DNA of 64,000 nucleotides from Pseudomonas sp. ZH-FAD (lineage in GTDB: Bacteria > Pseudomonadota > Gammaproteobacteria > Pseudomonadales > Pseudomonadaceae): assembly GCF_002803095.1 (NCBI RefSeq), contig NZ_PGLR01000001.1:1-64000 (forward strand), given 5' to 3'. Numbering within the stretch: the stretch's first letter is position 1; the number at the start of each line of letters is the position of its first letter. The notes beneath the pieces are model-generated. The model worked only from the letters and a program-made list of their open reading frames with translations. It was not told where the DNA came from and did not search any database. A program made the translations under genes and the position numbers. Positions 26,817-35,240 of the stretch are shown one piece after another.

Positions 26817-26954
26817 ATGGATGCGATGCGCCGTTTCATGTCACTGGGCAGGCGAGTCAGGCCAACGCCTCTCGGACCCGCCAGACTCGGCGATGACCCA
26901 GGTACTCTGCTACGCCAATTTCGCATTCAGTTGGCTGTGTTCTTTCTGGAATGA
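26817..26954 (+). CDS. Possible 45-codon leader ORF ahead of the sensor kinase
   Basis: A short frame (MDAMRRFMSLGRRVR start, hydrophobic AVFFLE end) stops at TGA 26952-26954, eight bases before the kinase ATG, a distance compatible with translational coupling. It is arginine-rich then hydrophobic, unlike a known family. No strong Shine-Dalgarno precedes it, so it may be chance. Confidence 0.25.
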   Translation: MDAMRRFMSLGRRVRPTPLGPARLGDDPGTLLRQFRIQLAVFFLE

Positions 26955-26962
26955 CCTGACCC

Positions 26963-28312
26963 ATGCAGCTCAAACACAAGATAGTCGCACTCAGCGTGCT
27001 GCCGTTGCTGCTGGCCGTGGCGGTGGTCTGTGTTCTGGTGTTCTTCCAGAACCAGCGCCTGGGCGAACAACAGGCGCGCCTGATCGAAGACAGCATCCTG
27101 GCGAGCAAGCGCGTCGAGCTCAAACACTATGTCGAGATGGCCCTGAGCATCATTTCGCCGTTGTACGAAAGCGGCCGCGACGATGCCGAGATCAAACAAC
27201 AGGTGCTGGGAGTGCTGGCCAGAATCAGCTTCGGCAGCGATGGTTACTTCTTCGTTTATGAAAGCAACGGGCGCAACCTGATGCACCCGCGTCAGGGTGA
27301 GCTGGTCGGTCAGGATCTATGGAACATGACCGACCCTCGCGGCCTACTGGTCATTCAAGCCCTGATGCAAAGCGCGCACAACGGCGACGGCTTCCAGCTT
27401 TACGCCTGGCAGAAACCATCGACCGGCGAGGTGACCGACAAGCTGGCCTATGTGGTTATGCTCGAGCGCTGGGGCTGGATGCTTGGCACAGGGATTTACC
27501 TGGAGGATGTCGACCAGGCGATTGCCCAGGTGCATGACGAGGCCTCCAATGGCATCCACGCCACCATGCTGGCGATTGCCGGTCTGGCCCTGGTCGCGGT
27601 GTTGCTGGTATTCGTCGGCGGCCTGGCGCTGAACCTCAGCGAGCATCGCCTGGCTGATCGCAAGCTGCAGTTGCTCACCCAACGCATCGTCAACCTGCAG
27701 GAAGAGGAACGCTCGCGGGTTTCGCGTGAACTCCACGATGGCATCAGCCAGCTGCTTGCCTCGATCAAGTTCCAGTTCGAATTGGCCAGCCTTGAACTTG
27801 CATCAGGCAATGATCAGGGCCTGGAAACGCTATACAAAGGCACCGAGCGGCTAGCAGGTGCTATTGGCGAAGTACGGCGGATTTCTCACGACCTGCACCC
27901 CTCGCTGCTCGACACCCTTGGCCTGCCCGCAGCGATTGGTCAGCTGGTTGCCGAGTTCGAGCAACGCAGCGGCCTGCTGATCGACTACAGGAATGACCTG
28001 GGCGATATATTACTCACCGATGGGATGGCGGTTGCGCTGTTCAGGATTCTGCAAGAAGCGCTGACCAACATCGAGCGCCATGCGCAGGCGAACACCGTTG
28101 CCATCAGCCTCGACGGCAGGGCACGACGGGTACGCTTGCGGGTTCGTGACGACGGCGTCGGTTTCAGCTCCCGGCATTTCGACACCCTCACTGGAGGTAT
28201 CGGCCTACGCAACATCCGTCAGCGTGTCGAACATTTTGGCGGGCGCTTCGCCCTTACATCACAACCCGGCCACACGGAGCTGATGGTGACGCTGCCGTTG
28301 TCAACAACCTAG
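26963..28312 (+). CDS. Cache-domain sensor histidine kinase (NarX/HisKA_3 type)
   Basis: The 449-residue inner-membrane kinase has a first helix at about residues 8-28, an extracytoplasmic sCache-like sensor (about 30-190, with GSDGYFFVYESNGRNLMHP and ERWGWMLGTGIYLEDVD), a second helix (about 197-220), and a HisKA_3 module in which H258 (SRELHDGIS) is the phosphoacceptor. The HATPase has the N-box EALTNIERHA, DDGVGF and GIGLRNIRQRV. Cache sensors of this type commonly bind small carboxylates. Position after a TRAP importer for organic acids suggests it senses the same ligand and controls dctPQM. Confidence 0.92.
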   Translation: MQLKHKIVALSVLPLLLAVAVVCVLVFFQNQRLGEQQARLIEDSILASKRVELKHYVEMALSIISPLYESGRDDAEIKQQVLGVLARISFGSDGYFFVYESNGRNLMHPRQGELVGQDLWNMTDPRGLLVIQALMQSAHNGDGFQLYAWQKPSTGEVTDKLAYVVMLERWGWMLGTGIYLEDVDQAIAQVHDEASNGIHATMLAIAGLALVAVLLVFVGGLALNLSEHRLADRKLQLLTQRIVNLQEEERSRVSRELHDGISQLLASIKFQFELASLELASGNDQGLETLYKGTERLAGAIGEVRRISHDLHPSLLDTLGLPAAIGQLVAEFEQRSGLLIDYRNDLGDILLTDGMAVALFRILQEALTNIERHAQANTVAISLDGRARRVRLRVRDDGVGFSSRHFDTLTGGIGLRNIRQRVEHFGGRFALTSQPGHTELMVTLPLSTT

Positions 28313-28354
28313 CCCTCTCGACCGAAGCAACCAAAACAACAAGAGCACGCACGA

Positions 28355-28984
28355 ATGACCGCTGCCATACGAATTGCCCTGATAGATGACCATGCCCTGG
28401 TGCGCGAAGGTATTCGAGCACTGCTCGAGGTGGTGCCTCATTTCGAGGTCGTCGGGGAGGCGGGCAGCGGTGCCGAGGCATTCGACCTGATACAGAGCAC
28501 CCAAGTCGACATCCTGCTAATGGATGTTGGCTTGCGCGACATCAATGGGCTGGAGCTGACCCGACAGTTGCGCGAGCGTTACCCGGCCATAAAGGTGCTA
28601 ATGCTGAGCATGTATGACAATCAGGAGTATGTGAGCAGCTCGCTGGCGGTTGGCGCCAGTGGCTACGTTCTGAAGGAAGCGCCTTCCCGCGAAATCGTCG
28701 CGGCTATCGAAGCCATTGCCGCCGGTGGCAGCTTCTACAGCGGCGATATCGCACGCAAGCTGGTCAAGCCGGCTCCGAGCGAAGAGGAGCTGACGCCGCG
28801 CGAACGCGAGGTGCTGCTGATGCTCGCCCAAGGCCTTAACAACAAGGTCATGGCCCGCACCCTGCATATCAGCGTACGCACCGTCGAAACCCATCGCCTG
28901 AGCATCAGGCGCAAACTGGCTATCGACAAGCCGGTGGACCTGCTCAAGCACGCCCTGGCCCATGGTTGGGTGCCCTACGACTAG
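28355..28984 (+). CDS. NarL/LuxR-family response regulator
   Basis: The 209-residue regulator has a receiver domain with acidic pair D11-D12, phosphoacceptor D57 (LLMDVGL) and the conserved lysine in GYVLKEA, then a LuxR-type helix-turn-helix (LTPREREVLLMLAQGLNNKVMARTLHISVRTVETHR, about 147-182). It is 42 bp downstream of the kinase gene and is its evident partner. The divergent dctP/dctQM promoter region with its palindrome is a likely target. Confidence 0.94.
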   Translation: MTAAIRIALIDDHALVREGIRALLEVVPHFEVVGEAGSGAEAFDLIQSTQVDILLMDVGLRDINGLELTRQLRERYPAIKVLMLSMYDNQEYVSSSLAVGASGYVLKEAPSREIVAAIEAIAAGGSFYSGDIARKLVKPAPSEEELTPREREVLLMLAQGLNNKVMARTLHISVRTVETHRLSIRRKLAIDKPVDLLKHALAHGWVPYD

Positions 28985-29109
28985 AGGGCCGTTACAACCC
29001 CGGGAAATAGCGTGGATACAGCCCTGTAGCGTCTGATCGCTGAGAAGCAGCAATTGACGGCGGGTGGCTCAAGCCCTTGTCAGCTCAGGCCAAGGCATTC
29101 GTTGCGGTC

Positions 29110-29511
29110 TCAGCGTCGCGGCGGGACCGGACGAGTGCGGCCACTACCATCGATGGCGACGAACACGAATACCGCTTCGGTGACCTTGCGCCACTCGTTG
29201 GACAGCGGATCGTCGCTCCACACCTCGACCATCATCTGAATCGAACTGCGGCCGATCTCCAGTGCCTGGGTGTAGAACGAGAGCTGGGCACCTACCGATA
29301 CCGGTACCAGAAAGGCCATGCGATCGATGGCGACGGTCGCCACGCGGCCACCTGCAACCTTGCTCGCCATCGCGGTGCCGGCGAGATCCATCTGCGATAC
29401 CAGCCAGCCACCGTAGATATCACCGAAACCATTGGTCTCGCGCGGCAACGCAGTGATCTGCAGGGCGAGGTCACCCTGGGGAATCGGGTCTTCCTGTTCG
29501 TAGTCGTTCAT
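29110..29511 (-). CDS. Acyl-CoA thioesterase (YciA-like hotdog fold)
   Basis: A 133-residue hotdog enzyme hydrolysing acyl-CoA to free acid and CoA. The helix signature NGFGDIYGGWLVSQMDLAGTAMA carries the family aspartate and glycine-rich turn, and RVATVAIDRMAFLVPV plus EVWSDDP follow. The start MNDYEQEDP at 29511 gives the usual YciA length; upstream in-frame sequence to 29661 looks non-coding. Confidence 0.92.
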   Translation of the reverse strand: MNDYEQEDPIPQGDLALQITALPRETNGFGDIYGGWLVSQMDLAGTAMASKVAGGRVATVAIDRMAFLVPVSVGAQLSFYTQALEIGRSSIQMMVEVWSDDPLSNEWRKVTEAVFVFVAIDGSGRTRPVPPRR

Positions 29512-29717
29512 CGGTTCGAGACTCGCGGCGCGGTTGTTGTTCTGGGCGCGGAACCCGCATGGCACACGGGCGCAGCGAGTATACCGACTGTGCAGTCGAC
29601 GAGCGACCACTCTGGCGAGGCGTAAAACGTCACAGCCCATGCCGGGTCGGGCAAAACGCACGACCGGGCAAACCTCGTTCGGGCAGTATGCCTGCCTCCC
29701 AAGGCCTTACAAAAAAC

Positions 29718-29776
29718 GTAAATCAATGATTTACAAGGTTTTTATAAAAACAAAAAGTCTGGCACGGGTGCTGCAA
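29718..29776 (+). promoter_or_regulatory. Sigma-54 (RpoN) -24/-12 promoter with upstream dyad
   Basis: CTGGCACGGGTGCTGCA at 29759-29775 matches the RpoN consensus YTGGCACGRNNNTTGCW at 16 of 17 positions, with GG at 29761-29762 and GC at 29773-29774 separated by exactly ten bases. Upstream, GTAAATC-AAT-GATTTAC (29718-29734) is a perfect inverted repeat in an AT-rich stretch. The next gene starts 61 bp after the -12 element. An enhancer-binding protein is required by RpoN promoters and is not encoded nearby. Confidence 0.72.
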
Positions 29777-29836
29777 CGTTCCCAGTGGGTGACCGGTCAT
29801 GCACCGGTTGCAATGCAGAACAAGGAAGAGACGGAT

Positions 29837-30067
29837 ATGCCACGAACCCGAGCTATTCGCCTCCAACGCAACAGGAGAATCGCCATGTGGATAGTTGCTC
29901 TGGTGCTCGCCACCTTGCTGCTTCTGCTCAGCCTGACGCTCGCCAGCGTTGTACTGATTGGCCAGACCCTGTGCGCGAGCCGCAATACCGCCGAGCTGGA
30001 GCTGCCCACGGGCGCTGCGCCCCAGCCTCAGGACCCGAGCAACGCGCAAGACCCCTGGCCTGCCTAG
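29837..30067 (+). CDS. Small single-span membrane protein, unknown function
   Basis: The 76-residue protein has a basic N-terminus ([14 protein letters not shown]), one long hydrophobic helix (about 15-43) and an acidic, proline-rich C-terminus. No family was recognised. ATG at 29837 has GGAAGAG six bases upstream. It is the first gene after the sigma-54 promoter and lies 34 bp from the DUF1328 gene. Confidence 0.68.
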   Translation: MPRTRAIRLQRNRRIAMWIVALVLATLLLLLSLTLASVVLIGQTLCASRNTAELELPTGAAPQPQDPSNAQDPWPA

Positions 30068-30101
30068 GCCATTACCCACTGATCCATCGAGGAGAAACAT
30101 C

Positions 30102-30266
30102 ATGCTTAGTTGGGCAGTCACTTTCCTGATCATCGCCATCATCGCTGCAGTATTGGGCTTCGGTGGTATCGCCGGCACTGCTGCAGGTATCGCCAAGATC
30201 CTATTCGTGGTGTTCCTGGTGCTGTTCATCGTCTCGTTCGTCATGGGCCGCCGCCCGCGTCTTTAG
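30102..30266 (+). CDS. DUF1328 (YtjA) family small membrane protein
   Basis: The 54-residue protein has two helices with the characteristic [25 protein letters not shown] start. Members are abundant stress-linked membrane proteins of unknown function. A strong GGAGAAA site lies seven bases upstream. The Ivy gene begins 10 bp after its stop, indicating co-transcription. Confidence 0.92.
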   Translation: MLSWAVTFLIIAIIAAVLGFGGIAGTAAGIAKILFVVFLVLFIVSFVMGRRPRL

Positions 30267-30276
30267 GGAGAGATAG

Positions 30277-30738
30277 ATGCAGTCGATTCACGCCATCGCT
30301 GCCGCCCTGCTGATGGGCGGCGCCCTGGCGGCTCAGGCCGCCGACCGCGACACCAGTTTCCATCCAGGCGAGTTGCTGACCAGCAACGACGAGTACCGCC
30401 AAGCCTGGCAGGACCTGGTAAAGGATGAAGAGCGCCTGCCGGACTGGCTGATCAATCTCAGCGGCCTTTCTACCCCCATGCAGGCAGTGGAAGCCGACAG
30501 TGATCGCTATCTGGTCGGCCAGATCTGCGAAGCGCACAGATGTTTCGGACAGCGCGCCTATGTCGCCTTCGAATGGGAAGACGACGAAGCCTATGCCCTG
30601 TACGTGCAGGTGCCCGATGGTCTGCCCGAGGATCGCGCGCCCAGTGAACACGCCAGCCTGCGCTGGTTGGGCGACCCGGACGAGGAGGTCCAGCAGATGC
30701 TGATGGAACAGCTGCGCAGTGATCCCAACTGGTACTAG
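30277..30738 (+). CDS. ivy: Inhibitor of vertebrate lysozyme (Ivy) family periplasmic protein
   Basis: A 153-residue exported protein with signal peptide (cleavage after AQA near residue 21). The Ivy signature loop is present as CEAHRC at about residues 86-91, the histidine-bearing loop that plugs the lysozyme active site in the family, after the conserved LPDWLINLSGLSTPM. It protects peptidoglycan from C-type lysozyme. The gene follows two small envelope proteins in an apparent operon behind a sigma-54-like promoter. Confidence 0.9.
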   Translation: MQSIHAIAAALLMGGALAAQAADRDTSFHPGELLTSNDEYRQAWQDLVKDEERLPDWLINLSGLSTPMQAVEADSDRYLVGQICEAHRCFGQRAYVAFEWEDDEAYALYVQVPDGLPEDRAPSEHASLRWLGDPDEEVQQMLMEQLRSDPNWY

Positions 30739-30869
30739 GCATGGTGCCCGCTTATCGAGGCTGGGAGCGACCTGACCGCCGAACGACCGCGTAACCGCAG
30801 TTTGCCGGACGTCCCATGGAATGGGGCGACACGTTATCATCCCCCGCCAGAACGACGAGGGGGTACGGC

Positions 30870-32099
30870 ATGCTCAATGGCCTGTGGCTGAGTTTTTTTC
30901 TGGTGGCAGCGGTCGCGGGCTTCTCCCGCTGGCTGATCGGCGATGACCCGGCGGTGTTCGGCGCCATGGTCGAGAGCCTGTTCGCCATGGCCAAGCTGTC
31001 GGTGGAAGTGATGGTGCTGCTGTTCGGCACCATGACCCTGTGGCTCGGCCTGCTGCGCATCGCCGAGCAAGCCGGCCTGGTGGATGCCCTGGCGCGCGTG
31101 CTGGGCCCACTGTTCGCGCGCCTGATGCCGGAAGTGCCGCGCGGCCATCCGGCGCTCGGGCTGATCACCATGAACTTCGCCGCCAACGGCCTGGGCCTGG
31201 ACAATGCCGCCACGCCCATCGGCCTCAAGGCCATGCGCAGTCTGCAGGAGCTGAACCCGGACAAGCTCACCGCGAGCAATGCGCAGATTCTCTTTCTGGT
31301 GCTCAATGCCTCGTCGCTGACGCTACTGCCGGTCTCTATCTTCATGTATCGCGTCCAGCAAGGTGCAGCCGACCCGACCCTGGTGTTCCTGCCTATCCTG
31401 CTGGCAACCAGTGCCTCGACCCTTGTCGGCCTGCTCTCGGTAGCGCTAATGCAGCGTCTGCGCCTGTGGGATCCGGTGGTACTGGCCTACCTGATCCCAG
31501 GAGCGCTGCTGCTCGGTGGCTTCATGGCCCTGCTTGCCGGCCTCAGCGCCACCGCTCTGGCGGCGCTGTCATCGTTGCTCGGCAACCTGACCCTGTTCGG
31601 CGTGATTCTGGCCTTCCTGGTGGTCGGCGCACTGCGCAAGGTCAAGGTCTACGAGCAGTTCATCGAAGGCGCGCGCGAAGGCTTCGATATCGCCAAGAGC
31701 CTGCTGCCGTATCTGGTGGCAATGCTCTGTGCAATCGGCGTGCTGCGGGCTTCCGGCGCCCTGGAGTTTGGCCTCGACGGCATCCGCTGGATGGTGGAAA
31801 CCTTCGGCTGGGACACCCGTTTCGTCGATGCACTGCCCACCGCCCTGGTCAAGCCGTTCTCCGGCAGTGCAGCGCGCGCCATGCTGATCGAGACCATGCA
31901 GACCCATGGCGTGGACAGCTTCCCGGCGTTAGCCGCGGCAACCGTCCAGGGCAGCACGGAAACCACTTTCTACGTGCTGGCGGTTTACTTCGGCGCAGTG
32001 GGTATCCAACGTGCTCGCCACGCCGTCGGCTGCGCTCTGCTGGCGGAGCTGGCGGGAGTGATCGCAGCGATCACCGTCACCTACTGGTTCTTCGGCTGA
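30870..32099 (+). CDS. Nucleoside-recognition (Gate) domain membrane protein, fused SpmA/SpmB type
   Basis: The 409-residue protein has about ten membrane helices and two Gate domains in SpmA-SpmB order: NFAANGLGLDNAATPIGLKAM in the first half and PYLVAMLCAIGVLRASGALEFGLDGIRWM, FSGSAARAMLIETM and TVQGSTETTFYVLAVYFGAVG in the second. Spore maturation proteins A and B are separate in Bacillus; this fused form is common in non-sporulating proteobacteria and its substrate is unknown. ATG at 30870 is near GAGG; the frame continues upstream to 30816. Confidence 0.9.
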   Translation: MLNGLWLSFFLVAAVAGFSRWLIGDDPAVFGAMVESLFAMAKLSVEVMVLLFGTMTLWLGLLRIAEQAGLVDALARVLGPLFARLMPEVPRGHPALGLITMNFAANGLGLDNAATPIGLKAMRSLQELNPDKLTASNAQILFLVLNASSLTLLPVSIFMYRVQQGAADPTLVFLPILLATSASTLVGLLSVALMQRLRLWDPVVLAYLIPGALLLGGFMALLAGLSATALAALSSLLGNLTLFGVILAFLVVGALRKVKVYEQFIEGAREGFDIAKSLLPYLVAMLCAIGVLRASGALEFGLDGIRWMVETFGWDTRFVDALPTALVKPFSGSAARAMLIETMQTHGVDSFPALAAATVQGSTETTFYVLAVYFGAVGIQRARHAVGCALLAELAGVIAAITVTYWFFG

Positions 32100-32120
32100 T
32101 CATCTTCGCGCTGGGGCGGC

Positions 32121-32705
32121 TCAATCGGCGCCCAACCCCAGCTTGTCGCCCGCCCAGCTCAGCAACGGATCGGTGTGCTGGTATTCACGCAACGCCAGCA
32201 GCTTGGGCGTGATGAACGCCTCGAAGTCCTCGGGCTGCTCGAAATACACCCCGGTGAAGATGGTGAACATCGACTTGTTGCCGACCGTGGCATAGAACAG
32301 ATTGCCCACCGGCTCACCGTCCTGGGTCAGCAGCTTGAGGCTGGCGCGACTGGCCAGCTTGGTTTCCAGCGGCAGATCCTGCTGCACCAGCCCGCTGTCA
32401 CGCAGGCCGAACGAGGCGCCGAACGTCTCGGCATAACTGGTCATCAGCGCATCAGCGGCGCGCGGATAGAGAGAGACACCGCTGTAGAGATAGAACCAGT
32501 CGCTGCCCTCGCTCTCGAAACTGAGGTCGATGCTGCGCGCAGCGTAGGTCACCAGCTTCTCGTAGTGCCCTTCGTCCGGCGCCTCGTATGCGGCGAAATC
32601 CTCACCGCTGAGCAGCAGGCGGCGCTCCTCGGCGAGTGGCGGTTCGTTGTCGATGCAGCCGCCGAGCGACAGCGCGACAAACAACACCAGCATCATCCTG
32701 AACAT
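32121..32705 (-). CDS. Predicted lipoprotein, unknown function
   Basis: A 194-residue protein with a lipoprotein signal (hydrophobic MLVLFVALSLGGC with the lipobox cysteine at about residue 16). The mature part has mixed alpha-beta character, with SEGSDWFYLYSGVSLYPRA and NLFYATVGNKSMFTIFTGVYFEQPEDFEAF; no family is recognised. The frame is open to 32897, but only the 32705 start gives a signal. The gene converges with the Gate protein gene across 21 bp. Confidence 0.75.
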   Translation of the reverse strand: MFRMMLVLFVALSLGGCIDNEPPLAEERRLLLSGEDFAAYEAPDEGHYEKLVTYAARSIDLSFESEGSDWFYLYSGVSLYPRAADALMTSYAETFGASFGLRDSGLVQQDLPLETKLASRASLKLLTQDGEPVGNLFYATVGNKSMFTIFTGVYFEQPEDFEAFITPKLLALREYQHTDPLLSWAGDKLGLGAD

Positions 32706-32993
32706 GACTATCCTCCCTGAATAAGCGCGGCCAGCTTGCCTGATCCACGCCTCTATGGCCAGCCGCAACCCTCGTGGCTGTGCGCGGCACCACAGCCTCC
32801 GTGCGCCTGGCGTAAATCGCCACGGCCGCTGGCGACTTCTGCCATTGCCAACTGGCGGTCGTCTGCCTAGCCTGACCTCGGTAAAAACCATAATCACAAG
32901 GCCCGCTTCTCAACGGGCCACGTCCGTCGCACCGGCGCTCTTCCGGTATTTGAACGGACCAGGGCGGACATCAGTATCCGCCGGGAGGCAATC

Positions 32994-33971
32994 ATGCGCG
33001 TTCTGATCACCGGTGCTGCCGGCTTCATCGGCCATCAGCTGCTCGACGAACTGGCCATCCAGCACCCTGAATGGACACTGATCGCCGCAGACATCCGCCC
33101 CCTCGCCAGCCAAGGGCTGAAAGCCAACGTCGAGCCAGTGCTACTGGACATGGGCCGCCCGGCGCAGGTGCGTGCCTGCATCAGCGGCTGGAAACCGGAT
33201 GCCATCGTCCATCTGGCCACGGTGATCCGCCCACCACGCGATATGACCGAAGCCCACCTGCACGCCATCGAAGTCGGTGGTACCCAATGCCTGGTCGATA
33301 GCGCACTCGCCAACGGTGTGCGCCAACTGGTGCTCACCAGCTCCGGTGCAGCTTACGGCTACGCCGCGGACAATGCCGAATGGATCGACGAAGATCAGCC
33401 GCTACGTGGCCACCCGCATTTCGCCTACGCCAAGCACAAACTGGAAATCGAACAACTGTTGGCGCGCTACCGCAAGGAACATCCGCAGCTGCGTCAACTG
33501 GTGCTGCGTCCCGGCACCATCCTTGGCAAGCGCCTGAACAACCCGATCAGCGACCTGTTCAAGAAGCGCACGGTGCTCGGCGTGCTCGGCCACACCAGCC
33601 GTTTCGTGTTCATCTGGGAGCAGGATGTGGTCGGCATCATCCGCCAGGGCCTGGAAGAGAACCGCGAAGGCATCTACAACCTGGCTGGCGATGGCGCGTT
33701 GAGCCTCAAGGAAATCGCCGAGATCCTCGGCAAACCCTACCGGCCGCTACCGGCACCGCTGCTCAGCGGCGTGCTGCGCCTGCTCAAACCACTGGGGCTG
33801 AGCCAGTACGGCCCGGAGCAACTGGATTTTCTGCGCTACCGACCGGTGCTGGCCAATCAGCGCCTGAAGGAGGAGTTCGGCTACCAACCGCGCTATTCAA
33901 GCCGCGAAGCCTTCTACGCCTTCCTCGCCGCCCAGGGCATCAGCTACCACTCAAGCGAAAACCAATCTTGA
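32994..33971 (+). CDS. NAD-dependent epimerase/dehydratase family protein (extended SDR)
   Basis: A 325-residue extended SDR with GAAGFIG dinucleotide-binding motif at residues 7-13, SSGAAYG serine region, YAKHKLE catalytic Y-x3-K at about residues 144-148 and a C-terminal substrate domain. It probably acts on a nucleotide sugar or similar substrate; no sugar-biosynthesis genes flank it. Upstream 32706-32993 (288 bp) holds a small hairpin (GGCCCG at about 32908) but no recognised promoter. The 3' end overlaps the convergent dodecin gene by 32 bp. Confidence 0.88.
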   Translation: MRVLITGAAGFIGHQLLDELAIQHPEWTLIAADIRPLASQGLKANVEPVLLDMGRPAQVRACISGWKPDAIVHLATVIRPPRDMTEAHLHAIEVGGTQCLVDSALANGVRQLVLTSSGAAYGYAADNAEWIDEDQPLRGHPHFAYAKHKLEIEQLLARYRKEHPQLRQLVLRPGTILGKRLNNPISDLFKKRTVLGVLGHTSRFVFIWEQDVVGIIRQGLEENREGIYNLAGDGALSLKEIAEILGKPYRPLPAPLLSGVLRLLKPLGLSQYGPEQLDFLRYRPVLANQRLKEEFGYQPRYSSREAFYAFLAAQGISYHSSENQS

Positions 33972-34155
33972 GCGTGACCTGGTAGTGACCCACCTTGCCA
34001 TTCTCGATATGGCCACGGGTGTCGACGACCTCGAACCAGTCCATGTTGCGCACGCTCTTGGCGCATTCGGCCAAGGCGTTCTCGATGGCCTCCTCGATGC
34101 TGGTGCGGGACGAGCCGACGATCTCGATCTTCTTGTAGGTGTGGTGGTTGGACAT
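33940..34155 (-). CDS. Dodecin
   Basis: The 71-residue flavin-storage protein shows the dodecin pattern: YKKIEIVGSSRTSIEEAIENALA, then the flavin-stacking tryptophan in NMDWFEV and GHYQVTLKIGF. Dodecamers store FMN or FAD or CoA. Its stop lies inside the 3' end of the convergent SDR gene, so the two mRNAs overlap by 32 bases antisense. Confidence 0.95.
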   Translation of the reverse strand: MSNHHTYKKIEIVGSSRTSIEEAIENALAECAKSVRNMDWFEVVDTRGHIENGKVGHYQVTLKIGFRLSGS

Positions 34156-34221
34156 GTCATTGCTCCACGGTGGCTTTACTACCAGCCTAGACCAGCAGCC
34201 AGAGCACGCCCCCGAAATGAC

Positions 34222-35109
34222 CTAAACCCGTAGCTCGCGCTCCAGCCAGCGCGCCAGTTGCTGAGCGCGGCCGTCCCGCGCGCGACCAGGCACCCACAAC
34301 GCCAGGCGCGCCGGCGTTTCGACGAAGCCCCAAGGCGCGACCAGGCGACCAGCGGCCAGGTCGTCGGCTACCAGCATCTGCGGGGCGATAGCCACACCGA
34401 GGCCCGCCGCGGCGGCCTCCAGCAGATAGTAGAGATGTTCGAAGCCCTGCCCATGCTGCAGCTTGTGCGAGTCGAGCCCTTGCGCAAGGGCCCATTGCGG
34501 CCAGGCCTGGGGGCGCGACGCGGTATGCAGCAGCGGCTCATCCAGCAAGGCGGCCGCGGGCGCCGAACCGAGCTGCTCATAACTGGCGTAGCGTGGGCTC
34601 AGCACCGGGCCGATGCACTCTACACCCAGCTCGTACACCTGCATGTCCACCGGCCAGGGCGGGCTGGCGAAGCACAGGGTGGCATCCACTCCAGGGCGAC
34701 GCGGGTCCAGTTCGCCCTCACTGGCGGATAACTGCAGGCGCAGTTCCGGTAACTCGCGATTGAGGCGATCCAGACGCGGGATAAACCAGCGTGCCAGCAG
34801 GCTGCCGGGGCAGCCGAGGACGAAGGGTGCATCGTCCTGGCGCTGGCGCAGCTCGGCACAGACACCGCGCAGGCGCTCGAAAGCATCGCTTGCCGCATCA
34901 CGCAGACGCATGCCGGCATCGGTGAGTTTCACGCCGCGACCATCCTTGTCGAACAGGCTGACCCCAAGCTGTTCTTCCAATGCACGGATCTGCCGACTGA
35001 TCGCGCCGTGGGTAACATGCAGCTCCTCGCCGGCACGGCTGACGCTCTGCAGACGAGCAGCGGCCTCGAAGGCGCGCAGAGCATTCAGCGGGGGCAGTTC
35101 TCGGCTCAT
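34222..35109 (-). CDS. trpI: LysR-type regulator of trpBA
   Basis: The 295-residue protein has a LysR helix-turn-helix ([42 protein letters not shown]) and effector domain. It is divergent from trpBA across 131 bp, exactly the place of TrpI in Pseudomonas, which activates trpBA in response to indoleglycerol phosphate. That substrate rests on family knowledge, not on the sequence. Confidence 0.92.
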   Translation of the reverse strand: MSRELPPLNALRAFEAAARLQSVSRAGEELHVTHGAISRQIRALEEQLGVSLFDKDGRGVKLTDAGMRLRDAASDAFERLRGVCAELRQRQDDAPFVLGCPGSLLARWFIPRLDRLNRELPELRLQLSASEGELDPRRPGVDATLCFASPPWPVDMQVYELGVECIGPVLSPRYASYEQLGSAPAAALLDEPLLHTASRPQAWPQWALAQGLDSHKLQHGQGFEHLYYLLEAAAAGLGVAIAPQMLVADDLAAGRLVAPWGFVETPARLALWVPGRARDGRAQQLARWLERELRV

Positions 35110-35125
35110 TGACTTGTGACTTTTA

Positions 35126-35137
35126 CTGACATGTCAG
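35126..35137. promoter_or_regulatory. Palindromic candidate TrpI operator
   Basis: CTGACATGTCAG is a perfect 12-bp palindrome within the trpI-trpB divergent region, 16 bp upstream of trpI and 103 bp upstream of trpB. LysR proteins bind T-N11-A dyads in such positions. A TAGAAT hexamer at about 35175 is a possible trpB -10. Confidence 0.5.
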
Positions 35138-35240
35138 GGCAATCTAATCGCTTTTCAGCCTGCCCGCCAGGGGTAGAATGGCGCCATTGCCAATCCTCCT
35201 GTCCGCTTGTGGGCAGAGGAGCCCAGACAGGAGCTCGATC

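Noticed and set aside
35110-35240. A trp attenuator or leader peptide ahead of trpB
   Set aside because: No tryptophan-rich short frame or terminator/antiterminator pair is present; divergent trpI gives the expected control.
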